A DNA stretch of 64,000 nucleotides from Vagococcus fessus (GCF_003987565.1 NZ_NGJY01000004.1:1-64000), one strand, 5' to 3'; counted from the first letter of the stretch, positions 50,240-59,386 are shown. Program-made: numbers and translations. Notes: generated by a model from the sequence alone, not told the origin.

Positions 50240-50270
50240 AAGACATTTCTATTTAGAGATGTCTTTTTTT
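50240..50270 (+). terminator. Riboswitch-controlled terminator
   Basis: AAGACATTTCT (50240-50250) pairs with AGAGATGTCTT (50255-50265), then TTTTT. It ends 25 bases before the first structural gene. Confidence 0.88.
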
Positions 50271-50294
50271 GTCGTATAGAAATGGAGGTGAAAT

Positions 50295-51260
50295 ATGTCT
50301 AATTATCTTTGTAAGAAGTGTGGCTATCTTTACAGTGAATTAGATGGAGATAGTAAAAATGGTGTTTCGAAAGGAACCACCCTTGAAAAATTGGAGGGTA
50401 CGATGTGTAGTATGTGTTGGATGAAAAATCCCAAACGCTATAATAAGTTTGATCAACCTTATTGTGATATGGAAGCTCAGTATTATCTTTATATCTGTGG
50501 TAAGTTTAATTTCAGTTTTTATGAGAAAAAGCTTATAGAAAAATATTCAAAAGAAAGTATGATTTTAGAAGTAGGTTGTGGAACGGGGAGATGCACGCAA
50601 GAATTTATAAAAGCTGGTTACACTGTTCATGCACTAGAAGAAAGTGAGGAAATGTTAGAAGTAGTTTCTAAGCAAAAGTGGGCTAAAAATGATACTTTTC
50701 AACTGCTGCACAAAGACTATTTTAATTATGGTGATAATAATGGTTATGATTTAATTTATTTTGGAGATACTACCTTTCAAGAATTAGTACAACAAAGGTC
50801 TTTAAAGTATGTCCTGGAGAAGGCTGATAATTTCTTAAGACCAGGTGGAGAAGTTTGGTTAGAGCTAATGATTCCAAGTGAAATAAATTGGGAATTTAAA
50901 AGACGAAAGTTAATAAATCCCCAGAAAACTCTTTATTTTTTTAACAGTGGTGAAGTAAATCTTTTTAGCCAAATTATTTATTATACTTCTACTTTTGAGA
51001 TCTATCTTAATGGGAAATTTCAAGAAAGTTACCGCCAAGAAAGAGAATTAGCACTTCTTTTTGCGCGTGATATTAAACATGCGTTTAAGGAAGTATTTGA
51101 TGTTATTGAAGAAGTTGAACTACCTAAAATAGATGAAGTGATTATAGATGAGTATTCTGATAATCAAAAAAAAGTTTGGGTAGATGGAGGGTATCCACTG
51201 CCTAGGACTAATAAAAAACAACGCAGCTTGTTCTTGCGATTAAGAAAGAGGGAATATTAA
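50295..51260 (+). CDS. Rubredoxin-SAM methyltransferase fusion
   Basis: A 321-residue cytoplasmic protein. Residues 1-45 look like a rubredoxin: CKKCGYLY (C6, C9), then GDSKNGVSKGT, then MCSMC (C38, C41), nearly the CX2C-X29-CX2C spacing of an iron-binding rubredoxin. Residues about 80-190 are a class I methyltransferase (ILEVGCGTGR at 90-99; LRPGGEVWLELM). The C-terminal third is beta-rich and unassigned. It is first in the operon behind the cobalamin riboswitch, and its stop overlaps the next ATG. A role in corrinoid handling or in a B12-replacing reaction is inferred; substrate unknown. Confidence 0.82.
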   Translation: MSNYLCKKCGYLYSELDGDSKNGVSKGTTLEKLEGTMCSMCWMKNPKRYNKFDQPYCDMEAQYYLYICGKFNFSFYEKKLIEKYSKESMILEVGCGTGRCTQEFIKAGYTVHALEESEEMLEVVSKQKWAKNDTFQLLHKDYFNYGDNNGYDLIYFGDTTFQELVQQRSLKYVLEKADNFLRPGGEVWLELMIPSEINWEFKRRKLINPQKTLYFFNSGEVNLFSQIIYYTSTFEIYLNGKFQESYRQERELALLFARDIKHAFKEVFDVIEEVELPKIDEVIIDEYSDNQKKVWVDGGYPLPRTNKKQRSLFLRLRKREY

Positions 51261-52255
51261 TGTTAATAAAAAAAAATATAGCTAAAGTATCTTTAATTTT
51301 AGCAACTGTAGGACTAGTTACAGGATGTGCTAATAATAAAAATGAAGTGGAGAAAAGTAAAGAAGAGCCAAAAATGGAAGCTGTAAAAATAAATAATTAT
51401 AATTATTCAGGAGAAAAAATTGAGCTGGATTTTGCTAAGGTACCTGAGAGGGTAGTTACTGTATATCAAAGTCCAATAGAGATTATGTTAGCCCTAGGAT
51501 TAGAAGATAAAGTAGTTGCCGCTTCACAATTAGATAGTGATGTTAAACCTGAATTTAAAGAAGCTTTTTCTAAGATTAAATATTATGATAAAGCACCTTC
51601 AAAGGAAGAAATTATGGGTTTAAAACCGGATTTAATATATAGTTGGACCTCCTATTTTGGACCCGAAACATTAGGTGATGTTCACGATTGGATACACCGA
51701 GGAACTAATACATATATGATGCAGAATAGTGGTGCGGTAAAACCTGAAACATTACAAAATGAGTATGATGATATTTTAAATATAGGAAAAATATTCAAAG
51801 TGGAAGATAAAGCTGAAGTAATTGTGAAAGAAATGAAAAATGAAATTAGAAAGGCGAAAAAAATTGTAGAGGGAAAAGAACCCATTAAGGCAATAATTGT
51901 AGAAGTTTCTAAAGAAGGAATGTACCGTGTTTATGGAAAGGATACCGTTGGTGGTGATATGGCTTCTCAGTTAGGAGCTGAGCTTGTCGGCTCTGATAAA
52001 AAAAGTATCGGCAAGGAGGACTTAATTCAATTAAATCCAGATGTTATATTTAGTGTCTACTATGGTGAACAGATAGAGCGTGAACAAGCCGTAAAATCAA
52101 TTGAAGATGATAGTAGTTTAAAAACATTGAAAGCAGTAAAAGAAAATAGAGTCGTTCCAGTGGTTTTAAGTGAAGTTTATGCAACAGGAATCAGAACATT
52201 TGACGGGATACAAACAATTTCTAATGGCTTGTATCCTAATTTAAAGGAAAAATAA
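51260..52255 (+). CDS. Cobalamin-type ABC transporter, binding lipoprotein
   Basis: A 331-residue lipoprotein with lipobox LVTGC near residue 23. The fold is of the BtuF/FhuD/FecB (Peripla_BP_2) type: VVTVYQSPIEIMLALGLEDK, LKPDLIYSW, a long connecting helix (KVEDKAEVIVKEMKNEIRKA) and DVIFSVYYGE. The riboswitch upstream and absence of siderophore genes favour cobalamin or other corrinoids as ligand; iron-siderophore binding proteins share the fold. Coupled to the preceding gene by a one-base overlap. Confidence 0.88.
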   Translation: MLIKKNIAKVSLILATVGLVTGCANNKNEVEKSKEEPKMEAVKINNYNYSGEKIELDFAKVPERVVTVYQSPIEIMLALGLEDKVVAASQLDSDVKPEFKEAFSKIKYYDKAPSKEEIMGLKPDLIYSWTSYFGPETLGDVHDWIHRGTNTYMMQNSGAVKPETLQNEYDDILNIGKIFKVEDKAEVIVKEMKNEIRKAKKIVEGKEPIKAIIVEVSKEGMYRVYGKDTVGGDMASQLGAELVGSDKKSIGKEDLIQLNPDVIFSVYYGEQIEREQAVKSIEDDSSLKTLKAVKENRVVPVVLSEVYATGIRTFDGIQTISNGLYPNLKEK

Positions 52256-52262
52256 AGGTATC

Positions 52263-53321
52263 ATGAGAATGAAAAAATGGAAATCTGTATTAGGGATGAG
52301 CTCAATAGTAGGAATATTACTTATTGTACTTATATTCTCGACGATTTACTCAGTAACAGTGGGGTCAGTAATGATTAAGTGGCAAGATGTTTATCAAATT
52401 ATATGGCAGAAAATTTTTCCGCAATTAGCAAATTTCAAAGAGGTTGATGTTAGTTTTATTGATATCGTTTGGTTAATTCGTTTACCAAGAGTTATTTTAG
52501 CGATATTGGTAGGAGCTTCTTTAGCCCTGTCAGGGACAGTTATGCAGGCCTTGGTTAAGAACCCGTTAGCTGATCCGTATATATTAGGTATTTCATCAGG
52601 TGCGTCATTAGGTGCTACATTAGCTATTATGTTGGGTGTAGGAGCTTCATTAGGAAATAATTTTATTGGTATAGCAGCTTTCATAGGTGCGTTAATTTCT
52701 TCTTTTCTGGTTCTATTTATTGGAAATATAGGACGAAGGACTGATATTGGTCAATTATTGCTTGTGGGTGTAGCGGTGAGTTCGATTTGTTCTGCTGCTT
52801 CTAGTTTTATCGTTTTTATGTCTAAGAATAGAGAAGGGATGCAAACATTAAATTTTTGGTTAATGGGAAGTATTTCTGGTGCAAACTGGGAGTCGATAAA
52901 GGTCCTATTTCCTTTAGTACTATGCGTTAGTATTTTTTTTATAATTCAGGCTAGGATATTAAACTTGATGGTTCTGGGTGATGAGACAGCAAGTTATTTA
53001 GGACGAAATTTACAACTATATCGAGTGTTATATATTATTATCATATCATTATTAATTGGTTTTGTAGTTTTTAGTTGTGGCGTTATTGGGTTTGTGGGCC
53101 TTGTTGTACCGCACATCTCTCGTTTAATGGTTGGTGCTAATCATCGTAGAATGTTACCTATCAGTTTACTTTTAGGAGCGCTATTTTTATTATGGTCTGA
53201 TGTACTGACTAGGGTTATTATACCAGGTTCAGAAATTCCAATAGGGATTATAGTGTCAAGTGTTGGAGGACCGTTCTTTTTATATCTAGTTATAAAAAAT
53301 TCGATAAAAAGGAGGGAATAG
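52263..53321 (+). CDS. Cobalamin-type ABC transporter permease
   Basis: A 352-residue FecCD/BtuC-family permease with about ten membrane helices. Signatures are LRLPRVILAILVGASLALSG-type (IWLIRLPRVILAILVG), GTVMQALVKNPLADPYILG and FVGLVVPHISRL (coupling helix to the ATPase). ATG at 52263 or 52269 could start it. It forms the channel for the binding protein upstream and ATPase downstream. Confidence 0.92.
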   Translation: MRMKKWKSVLGMSSIVGILLIVLIFSTIYSVTVGSVMIKWQDVYQIIWQKIFPQLANFKEVDVSFIDIVWLIRLPRVILAILVGASLALSGTVMQALVKNPLADPYILGISSGASLGATLAIMLGVGASLGNNFIGIAAFIGALISSFLVLFIGNIGRRTDIGQLLLVGVAVSSICSAASSFIVFMSKNREGMQTLNFWLMGSISGANWESIKVLFPLVLCVSIFFIIQARILNLMVLGDETASYLGRNLQLYRVLYIIIISLLIGFVVFSCGVIGFVGLVVPHISRLMVGANHRRMLPISLLLGALFLLWSDVLTRVIIPGSEIPIGIIVSSVGGPFFLYLVIKNSIKRRE

Positions 53322-53323
53322 TT

Positions 53324-54082
53324 ATGGTATTTAAAGTTGATCATCTTCAACTTGAATTAAATAATAAAAGTATTTTGAATGATATTACTTTACAAATAAA
53401 AAAAAACACATTTGTTGGAATTATAGGGGCTAATGGAAGTGGAAAAAGTACGTTATTAAAATGTTTAACAAAAAATTTAATGGCTTATAGTGGTATTATA
53501 CATTTTGACGGACAAAACTTGAGAGATTGGAAAAGGAGAGATCTTGCTAAAGAAACAGCGGTTGTCTCACAAGTTAATGATATGCAATTTGATTTTTCTG
53601 TACTTGAAATGGTTTTGATGGGAAGAGAACCACATAAAGAGTGGTGGCAATCAGAAACTATAGATGATCGTTCTATTGCAATCAAGGCATTAAGCAGTGT
53701 CGGATTGGATCATTTAGAAGCTAGTAAATTTTCAAGCTTATCAGGAGGAGAAAAGCAACGTGCTTTATTAGCCAGAGCCTTGGCCCAAGAAACTGATTGC
53801 TTGATATTGGATGAGCCTACAAATCATTTAGATGTATCAAACCAAATAGCTTTTATGAATTTAGTTAAAGGGTTACCGTTAACAGTTATTTCTGTGATAC
53901 ATGATTTGAATTTAGCGGCTAATTATTGTGATTATATCTATGGACTTAAAAATGGCAAGTTAGTAGTGGCTGGAAAAACTACGGAAGTTCTAACAAGTCA
54001 TACTATTAGGCAGCTGTTTGATATAGAAACAGAGATTTATAATTTGAAGAACCAAACTCAAATAGTTTATTTATTGAAGTAA
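53324..54082 (+). CDS. Cobalamin-type ABC transporter ATPase
   Basis: A 252-residue ATPase. Walker A GANGSGKST (near residues 36-44), Q-loop in VVSQVNDMQ, signature LSGGEKQRA, Walker B LILDEPTNHLD and switch His in VIHDLN. Belongs to the FecE/BtuD group. Last gene of the riboswitch operon. Confidence 0.94.
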   Translation: MVFKVDHLQLELNNKSILNDITLQIKKNTFVGIIGANGSGKSTLLKCLTKNLMAYSGIIHFDGQNLRDWKRRDLAKETAVVSQVNDMQFDFSVLEMVLMGREPHKEWWQSETIDDRSIAIKALSSVGLDHLEASKFSSLSGGEKQRALLARALAQETDCLILDEPTNHLDVSNQIAFMNLVKGLPLTVISVIHDLNLAANYCDYIYGLKNGKLVVAGKTTEVLTSHTIRQLFDIETEIYNLKNQTQIVYLLK

Positions 54083-54118
54083 AAGGGGATGGGCGGTAGT
54101 CGACTGTATTTTAAGTAT

Positions 54119-54156
54119 TTGCTATTTTAAGTTGATTGGTCTATACTAACTTAAAA
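54119..54156 (+). promoter_or_regulatory. Promoter with dyad operator before the kinase gene
   Basis: TTGCTA (54119-54124), a 17-base spacer, TATACT (54142-54147). A perfect 9-bp inverted repeat TTTTAAGTT (54125-54133) / AACTTAAAA (54148-54156) encloses the -10 box, with another half-site TTTTAAGTA just upstream. This should be a repressor operator. Confidence 0.68.
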
Positions 54157-54184
54157 TATAACGCTTATTTTTGGAGGGATACAT

Positions 54185-55063
54185 TTGGAATTTTTGATTG
54201 GAATAGATTGCGGGGGAACATCGACAAAAGGGACAGCTTATGATTTAGATGGGAATAAATTGATGGAAGTCCAAAGAGGACAAGGGAATGTGTTAGTGAA
54301 TTTTGAAGAAGCAGTAGCGAATATTCAAAGTATTATTACAAAGTTTTTAACTGAAATTAGAGGGAAATGTCAACATATCTTATGTGGAATAGCGGGGATT
54401 GACGGAGAAGGTATGAAAGAAAAGTTAGCTGAATTATTAGTAGTAAGAGAGTCAGAATTAACTTTAATGAATGACGGACAGTTGGGGTATTTGAAACATA
54501 TTGGCAAGGAAGATGGTGTTTTCTTGATAGCAGGAACAGGCTCCTTAGTTGTGATAAGATGTAATGGTGAATTTAGGCGAGTAGGTGGATGGGGCCACCT
54601 TTTAGGAGATGAAGGTGGGGGGTATTGGTTAGGTAAAAAAGTAGTAAAAAACTACTTAAATGAAGAAGATCAAGGAGTACCTAACTCACTTTTAAGTTAT
54701 AAAATAAAAAAAGCACTTAAAGTAAATACGCCCAGAGAAGCCGTTCAGAAATTTATGTCCTTAACAAAAAAAGAAGTGGCCTCACTAGCTATGGTGGTAT
54801 CAGAGTCAGAAAAAGAAGGAGATATGACAGCTACAAAAATATTGGAAGAAGCTGTTAACCAGTTACTTGAACAGCTTACTAATGCGTTACATTATTTTGA
54901 CGACAAACAAAAAATAAATTTAGCAGTAGCAGGGAGCGTCGTTGAAAAAAATGATTATGTGAGGCAGAGTTTGATTGAAAATATATCACCGTGTTATAAA
55001 TTTCTAACACCAAATAACCAGTATGATAATACAGCAGCTGTTTTAAATTATTATAAAAATTAA
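54185..55063 (+). CDS. BadF/MurK-like amino-sugar kinase
   Basis: A 292-residue ATPase of the BadF/BadG/BcrA/BcrD (ASKHA) fold: IGIDCGGTSTKGTAYD at the N-terminus, AGIDGEGM, DGQLGYLKHIG, AGTGSLVV and GGGYWLGKK. This family includes GlcNAc kinases and MurK, which phosphorylates MurNAc and GlcNAc in Clostridium. Neighbouring NamZ, NagZ and AnmK genes favour the MurK role. TTG start after GGAGGG. It is transcribed alone toward a terminator shared with the regulator gene. Confidence 0.87.
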   Translation: MEFLIGIDCGGTSTKGTAYDLDGNKLMEVQRGQGNVLVNFEEAVANIQSIITKFLTEIRGKCQHILCGIAGIDGEGMKEKLAELLVVRESELTLMNDGQLGYLKHIGKEDGVFLIAGTGSLVVIRCNGEFRRVGGWGHLLGDEGGGYWLGKKVVKNYLNEEDQGVPNSLLSYKIKKALKVNTPREAVQKFMSLTKKEVASLAMVVSESEKEGDMTATKILEEAVNQLLEQLTNALHYFDDKQKINLAVAGSVVEKNDYVRQSLIENISPCYKFLTPNNQYDNTAAVLNYYKN

Positions 55064-55095
55064 AAATAAGAGCCTACAGGCTCTTATTTTTTTTT
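55063..55095. terminator. Bidirectional terminator between kinase and regulator genes
   Basis: AATAAGAGCC / GGCTCTTATT around TACA with T-runs on both sides; the regulator's stop codon lies within it. Confidence 0.92.
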
Positions 55096-55793
55096 TGAGA
55101 ACGTCTATATTCTGAAGGTGTTAGGTGGAAAAAATTTTTAAATAGTTTATTAAAATATGAAGAATTTTCAATGCCAATGATTTTTGAGATAGTGGTAATT
55201 TTCATGGTCGAATTAACTAAAAATTCACTAGCTACAATGAGACGATGTTCTGTAATGTAGTTGGAAAGAGTTTTACCAACTTCTTTTTTAAAAAGACTAC
55301 TCAAATAGTTAGGTGATAAATATACTTTCGCTGCTAGGCTATCTAAATTCAGGTCTTTATGAAAATCTGTTTGAATCAGATTGATTACTGTATTAATTAC
55401 TTCAGAATAACCATTGTTTTGTTTGACTTGAGCAATTGGTAGGTGCTGAATACAACGAATTAATTCTTCATTTTTAAGTGGTTTAACTAAATAGTAACTA
55501 ATATGGTATGGAATTAATGATTGTAACTGTTTAAAATTTTGCTCATGACTGACAATAACGATAGGCGTTTTTGAGTTTAGTTGTCTATAAGATTTGATAA
55601 ATGTTTCACCAGATGACAAAGGAAATGTTAATTCTGTCATGATGATGTCGAAACAGTCTTGCTGAATTAAATTTAGAGCTTCAGTTATTGAAGCAGCCTC
55701 AACAAGCGAAATAGTACTATTGATTTTACTTAAGCGTTGGATGAGAGTTTGTCTCTCTGAATAATCATTATCAATTATTAGTAATTTAGTCAT
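55074..55793 (-). CDS. AraC-type regulator with degenerate receiver domain
   Basis: A 239-residue YesN-like regulator. Residues 1-120 have the receiver fold, but the phosphoacceptor Asp is Glu (E54 in DIIMTELTFP), and the usual acidic pair reads D8-N9. S82 and K104 remain. Residues about 140-235 hold two AraC helix-turn-helix motifs (LDSLAAKVYLSPNYLSSLFK; ITTISKIIGIENSSYFNKLF). No histidine kinase gene is adjacent. It may be permanently active or respond to something other than phosphorylation. It is divergent from the importer operon, its probable target. Confidence 0.9.
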   Translation of the reverse strand: MTKLLIIDNDYSERQTLIQRLSKINSTISLVEAASITEALNLIQQDCFDIIMTELTFPLSSGETFIKSYRQLNSKTPIVIVSHEQNFKQLQSLIPYHISYYLVKPLKNEELIRCIQHLPIAQVKQNNGYSEVINTVINLIQTDFHKDLNLDSLAAKVYLSPNYLSSLFKKEVGKTLSNYITEHRLIVASEFLVNSTMKITTISKIIGIENSSYFNKLFKNFFHLTPSEYRRSQKKNKSL

Positions 55794-55954
55794 ATTATCC
55801 TCCAGAGTAGAAAACTAGTTATTATTAGTATCATATCGGTTATCCCCATTTATGTAAACGTTTTTAAAGTTATTGAGAAATAAAATTTCGTACATATAGG
55901 GTCAATTCATAAAAAAATATAACGAATCGTAAGAAATTATTATATATATCCTTG

Positions 55955-55969
55955 TGTAAAACGCTTACA
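55955..55969. promoter_or_regulatory. cre-like site before the importer operon
   Basis: TGTAAAACGCTTACA, a nearly palindromic catabolite-responsive element, lies 76 bases before the binding-protein start in the 250-base gap between the divergent genes. The rest of the gap holds AT-rich promoter DNA; I cannot place -35/-10 boxes with certainty. Confidence 0.65.
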
Positions 55970-56044
55970 ATGTATTTGAGCATAAAATAAAAGTCAATGA
56001 TTTTTATTGTTTTTATGTAACAAAATTTCAAAGGGGTAGTGGAG

Positions 56045-57673
56045 ATGAAAAGTAAGAACAAATTAGTTTTAGGTGCTTTGATTTGTACTGGATTTTTGTT
56101 AACGGCTTGTGGTGGAGGAAAAGATGTTTCAAAAGGAAATGAAAGTGAGTATAAACCTTATGGTAAATATGATGATACTGTGACATTTACTATGGGTAAA
56201 AATCAACGTGATGTTTCTACTTTACCGAAAGGTCAAACTCAAGAAGACAATTTTGCTTCACAATATCTACTTGAAGAAGGAAACATAAAAATGAAGATTG
56301 ATTGGGAGGCAGCAAACTTTACGCAAAAAGTCTCACTAGCGACATCAACTGGCGAAATTCCAGATGTTATGATTGTTGGAGAAGATCAGTTTAAGGAATT
56401 AGCGGACAACGGGTTACTTCAAGATTTATCTAAGGCTTATGAAAAGGCAGCCTCGGATGATATCAAAGAGCGTATGGATTCTTATGATTTTGATGCTTTA
56501 GAATATGGTAAAGTAGATGATCAATTATTAGGGATACCTGCGCCTTATTATTACTATGAACAAACGTTAACTTGGATTAGAAAAGACTGGTTAGATAAAG
56601 TTGATGCTAAATTACCGACAAACTTAGATGAGTTATATGATTTAGCTAAGTTGTTTGTAGAAAAAGATTTAGCTGGAAATGGTAAGACAGTAGGAATATT
56701 ACCTAATGATAAAGTAGCCGGTGTTTTTGGTGAAAGTTATGACTTAGCTCCGATTTTCAATCAATATAATTCTTACCCTCGTCAATGGATTGAAAAAGAT
56801 GGAAAAGTTGAATATGGGAGTATCCAACCTGAAACTAAGGATGTTTTAGGTAAATTAAGTGAATTATATAAAGATGGTGTTATTGATAAACAATTTGCTG
56901 TTAGAACGTTGGAAGAACGTCAAGGATTAGTTGCAGATTCATTAGGTATTCAATTTGCACCATTCTGGACGACTTTAACAGATATGAAAGAAACGATTAA
57001 ATCAAATCCAGAAGCAGATTGGATTCCTTGTGCGATTCCACTGAAAACTGGGGAGAAAACACAAAGTTTCTATGCGAAACCTATTATCAACTACTTAGTT
57101 GTAAGAAAAGATTATGAACATCCAGAAGCTATTATGAGGGCCATGAATCTTTCTTATGATTTTAGATGGTCAAATACTGAAGAAGCACGTAAATTTAGAG
57201 ATGATAAATTAGGTAAAGGTGTGGACTGGCCTTGGGGCTTTGTACCTGTTGAATTAGATGTTCGTTTTGCAAAAAATAACCAAGATGATAGTAGAGCAGT
57301 AGCTAAAGCGTTGGAGACTGGTAAAACAAAAGATTTATCACCAAGAATGATCCCTACGTATGAAGCAGGTAAAAAATATTTAGAAAAAGGGACAGCAGAT
57401 CCAGATTCATGGGGTACATATAAACAGTATGTTGAAGGATTAGGTATTTCTTCAAATGAAGAAATCAATGAGTATCATCACATGGCTTTTTATGGCAAAA
57501 CTAAAGGAATGAAAACAAAATGGGCTAACCTTGAAAAAATTGAAGATGAAACATTCTTGAAGATTATTACAGGTGAAAAATCATTAGATGAGTTTGATAA
57601 GTTTGTGAAACAATGGAAATCAATCGGTGGAACTGATATCACAGAAGAAGTAAATAAAGAGGTTTCAAAATAA
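56045..57673 (+). CDS. Extracellular sugar-binding lipoprotein (LplA/YtcQ type)
   Basis: A 542-residue lipoprotein, signal peptide with lipobox LLTACG; start 56045 after AAGGGG. The large SBP_bac_1-type protein matches the LplA/YtcQ group (about 500-550 residues). A Tyr/Trp-rich central region (PAPYYYYEQTLTWIRKDWLD) suits sugar stacking. It should capture oligosaccharide for the two permeases; the operon context suggests wall-derived sugars or muropeptides. Confidence 0.92.
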   Translation: MKSKNKLVLGALICTGFLLTACGGGKDVSKGNESEYKPYGKYDDTVTFTMGKNQRDVSTLPKGQTQEDNFASQYLLEEGNIKMKIDWEAANFTQKVSLATSTGEIPDVMIVGEDQFKELADNGLLQDLSKAYEKAASDDIKERMDSYDFDALEYGKVDDQLLGIPAPYYYYEQTLTWIRKDWLDKVDAKLPTNLDELYDLAKLFVEKDLAGNGKTVGILPNDKVAGVFGESYDLAPIFNQYNSYPRQWIEKDGKVEYGSIQPETKDVLGKLSELYKDGVIDKQFAVRTLEERQGLVADSLGIQFAPFWTTLTDMKETIKSNPEADWIPCAIPLKTGEKTQSFYAKPIINYLVVRKDYEHPEAIMRAMNLSYDFRWSNTEEARKFRDDKLGKGVDWPWGFVPVELDVRFAKNNQDDSRAVAKALETGKTKDLSPRMIPTYEAGKKYLEKGTADPDSWGTYKQYVEGLGISSNEEINEYHHMAFYGKTKGMKTKWANLEKIEDETFLKIITGEKSLDEFDKFVKQWKSIGGTDITEEVNKEVSK

Positions 57674-57688
57674 TTAAACGCTAAACGT

Positions 57689-57725
57689 ATTGCTAATGGG
57701 GAATTTTCTTCATTAGCAATAGTTT
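57689..57725 (+). terminator. Intercistronic hairpin after the binding-protein gene
   Basis: ATTGCTAATG (57689-57698) pairs perfectly with CATTAGCAAT (57711-57720), followed by only AGTTTT. A partial terminator or mRNA stabiliser that would keep binding protein in excess over the permeases. Confidence 0.65.
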
Positions 57726-57745
57726 TAAAGAGAGGAGTTGTTAAT

Positions 57746-58441
57746 GTGCTGGAGAAACTTGACATTAGTCAAAAAATAGGAGTATTAAGTAGCGTTATCC
57801 ACGTTTTGTTCATAACAAATCTCTTAACAAGTGTGATGATTAGCCCTTTTTTATTTCATTTATGGTTTGTATCTGTAGAAAGTCAAACAGTTATAACTTA
57901 TTTTATTAGTTTGCTAACAGTAACACCAGCTCTTACAGCTGCAGTCTACACCATTTGGAAACATATAGTTGGCTCTAATAATTCTGTCTTTAAAAATTAT
58001 ATAAAAGCTTATAAGAATAATTTTAAACAGTCTTTTGTAATTGGTGCTGCGCAGTTAGTTTTAGCTAGTATATTTCTTTATGATTTTTTATACATTCAGT
58101 CTAGACCAGAAATTAGCAAATTGTGGTTGATTCCAGTTGTAATATTCCTTTTTTTTATTACATCGAGTTATATCTACCAATTAATTCTGATTGCACGTTT
58201 CGATACCAAAAGTGGTCAATTGTTAAAAAATTCATTGGTAGTAAGTATAAAAAATTATAAACAAACATTTATAAATATGTTAATACTGTTAGTTATTTAT
58301 ATTATGCTAAATGCTATTCCAAACTCACTAAAAGTACTGCTTTTAATGAGTGTCACAATTTATATAGTGCTGCTTAATATGAAACCAACTATTCTTGATT
58401 TAGAAAAAATTAGTGAGAAAAATCAGATAGGAGAGTGTTAA
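57746..58441 (+). CDS. DUF624/YesL-family membrane protein
   Basis: A 231-residue protein with five to six hydrophobic helices (VIHVLFITNLLTSVMI, SFVIGAAQLVLASIFL). The family accompanies LplA/YtcQ-type sugar importers (B. subtilis YesL) and has no defined activity. GTG start after GAGGAG. Confidence 0.82.
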   Translation: MLEKLDISQKIGVLSSVIHVLFITNLLTSVMISPFLFHLWFVSVESQTVITYFISLLTVTPALTAAVYTIWKHIVGSNNSVFKNYIKAYKNNFKQSFVIGAAQLVLASIFLYDFLYIQSRPEISKLWLIPVVIFLFFITSSYIYQLILIARFDTKSGQLLKNSLVVSIKNYKQTFINMLILLVIYIMLNAIPNSLKVLLLMSVTIYIVLLNMKPTILDLEKISEKNQIGEC

Positions 58442-58444
58442 TAG

Positions 58445-59386
58445 ATGAAAAAACTTTTATCGCAGAGTGAAAAATCAACGAAAAAATCTGTAAAAAAACG
58501 TAATCGAAAAACAGAAAGTTATTATCACTTAATGTTATTACCAGGGATGATTCTTTTGTTTATTTTTCATATCGTTCCAATGTTTGGAATAGTTATGGCT
58601 TTTCAAGATTATATTCCAGCGAAAGGAATATTCGGTTCTGATTGGGTGGGACTAGAACACTTTCGATATATGTTTCAATTGCCAGATAGTAAGCAAATCT
58701 TTTTAAATACGATAATAATCGCAGTTGGAAAATTATTATTAGGTATGATTGTTCCTATTTTCTTTGCTTTATTATTAAATGAAGCTAAATTGACTTGGTT
58801 TAAGAAAACAGTTCAAACCATTGTTTATTTGCCTAACTTTTTATCATGGGTAGTTCTGGGAACTGTTATTTCTATGATTTTTTCATATGATGGTATGTTT
58901 AATAATTTATTGAGTGCATTAGGTTTAGAACGAATTATGTTTTTAGCAAGTAATACCTGGTTCAGACCACTTCTTATTGTGACAGATGTATGGAAAGGGT
59001 ATGGTTATGGCACAATAATCTACTTAGCTGCACTGACAGCTATTAATCCAGCTTTATACGAGTCGGCTGCTATGGATGGTGCAAACAGGTGGAAACAGAT
59101 GTTAAATATTACACTACCCGCGATTCTCCCAACCATTGTTTTACTAGCAACACTTAACTTAGGGAATGTTTTAAATGCTGGATTTGACCAAGTTTTTAAT
59201 TTATATAATCCAATTGTTTATCAAACAGGAGATATTATCGACACATTTGTGTATCGAATGGGATTAGTAGATATGCAATACTCATTTGCCGCTGCGGTAG
59301 GATTATTGAAATCAGTTATTAGTTTTGGTTTGATTGTTTTGTCATATAAGATGGCTGATAAATTTGCAGGATATAGAATTTTTTAG
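58445..59386 (+). CDS. Sugar ABC transporter permease (LplB type)
   Basis: A 313-residue permease with a basic N-terminus, six helices and the EAA loop ESAAMDGANRWKQMLNITLP that docks the ATPase. LplB-like length and the MLLPGMILLFIFHIVPMFG start are typical. Paired with the next gene. Confidence 0.94.
   Translation: MKKLLSQSEKSTKKSVKKRNRKTESYYHLMLLPGMILLFIFHIVPMFGIVMAFQDYIPAKGIFGSDWVGLEHFRYMFQLPDSKQIFLNTIIIAVGKLLLGMIVPIFFALLLNEAKLTWFKKTVQTIVYLPNFLSWVVLGTVISMIFSYDGMFNNLLSALGLERIMFLASNTWFRPLLIVTDVWKGYGYGTIIYLAALTAINPALYESAAMDGANRWKQMLNITLPAILPTIVLLATLNLGNVLNAGFDQVFNLYNPIVYQTGDIIDTFVYRMGLVDMQYSFAAAVGLLKSVISFGLIVLSYKMADKFAGYRIF

Noticed and set aside
50047-50256. A 69-codon open frame inside the riboswitch
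   Set aside because: It runs through the conserved aptamer and into its terminator stem, and lacks a ribosome site.
51260-54082. Iron-siderophore transporter annotation for the BtuFCD-like genes
   Set aside because: The fold allows it, but the cobalamin riboswitch directly upstream makes corrinoid the better call.
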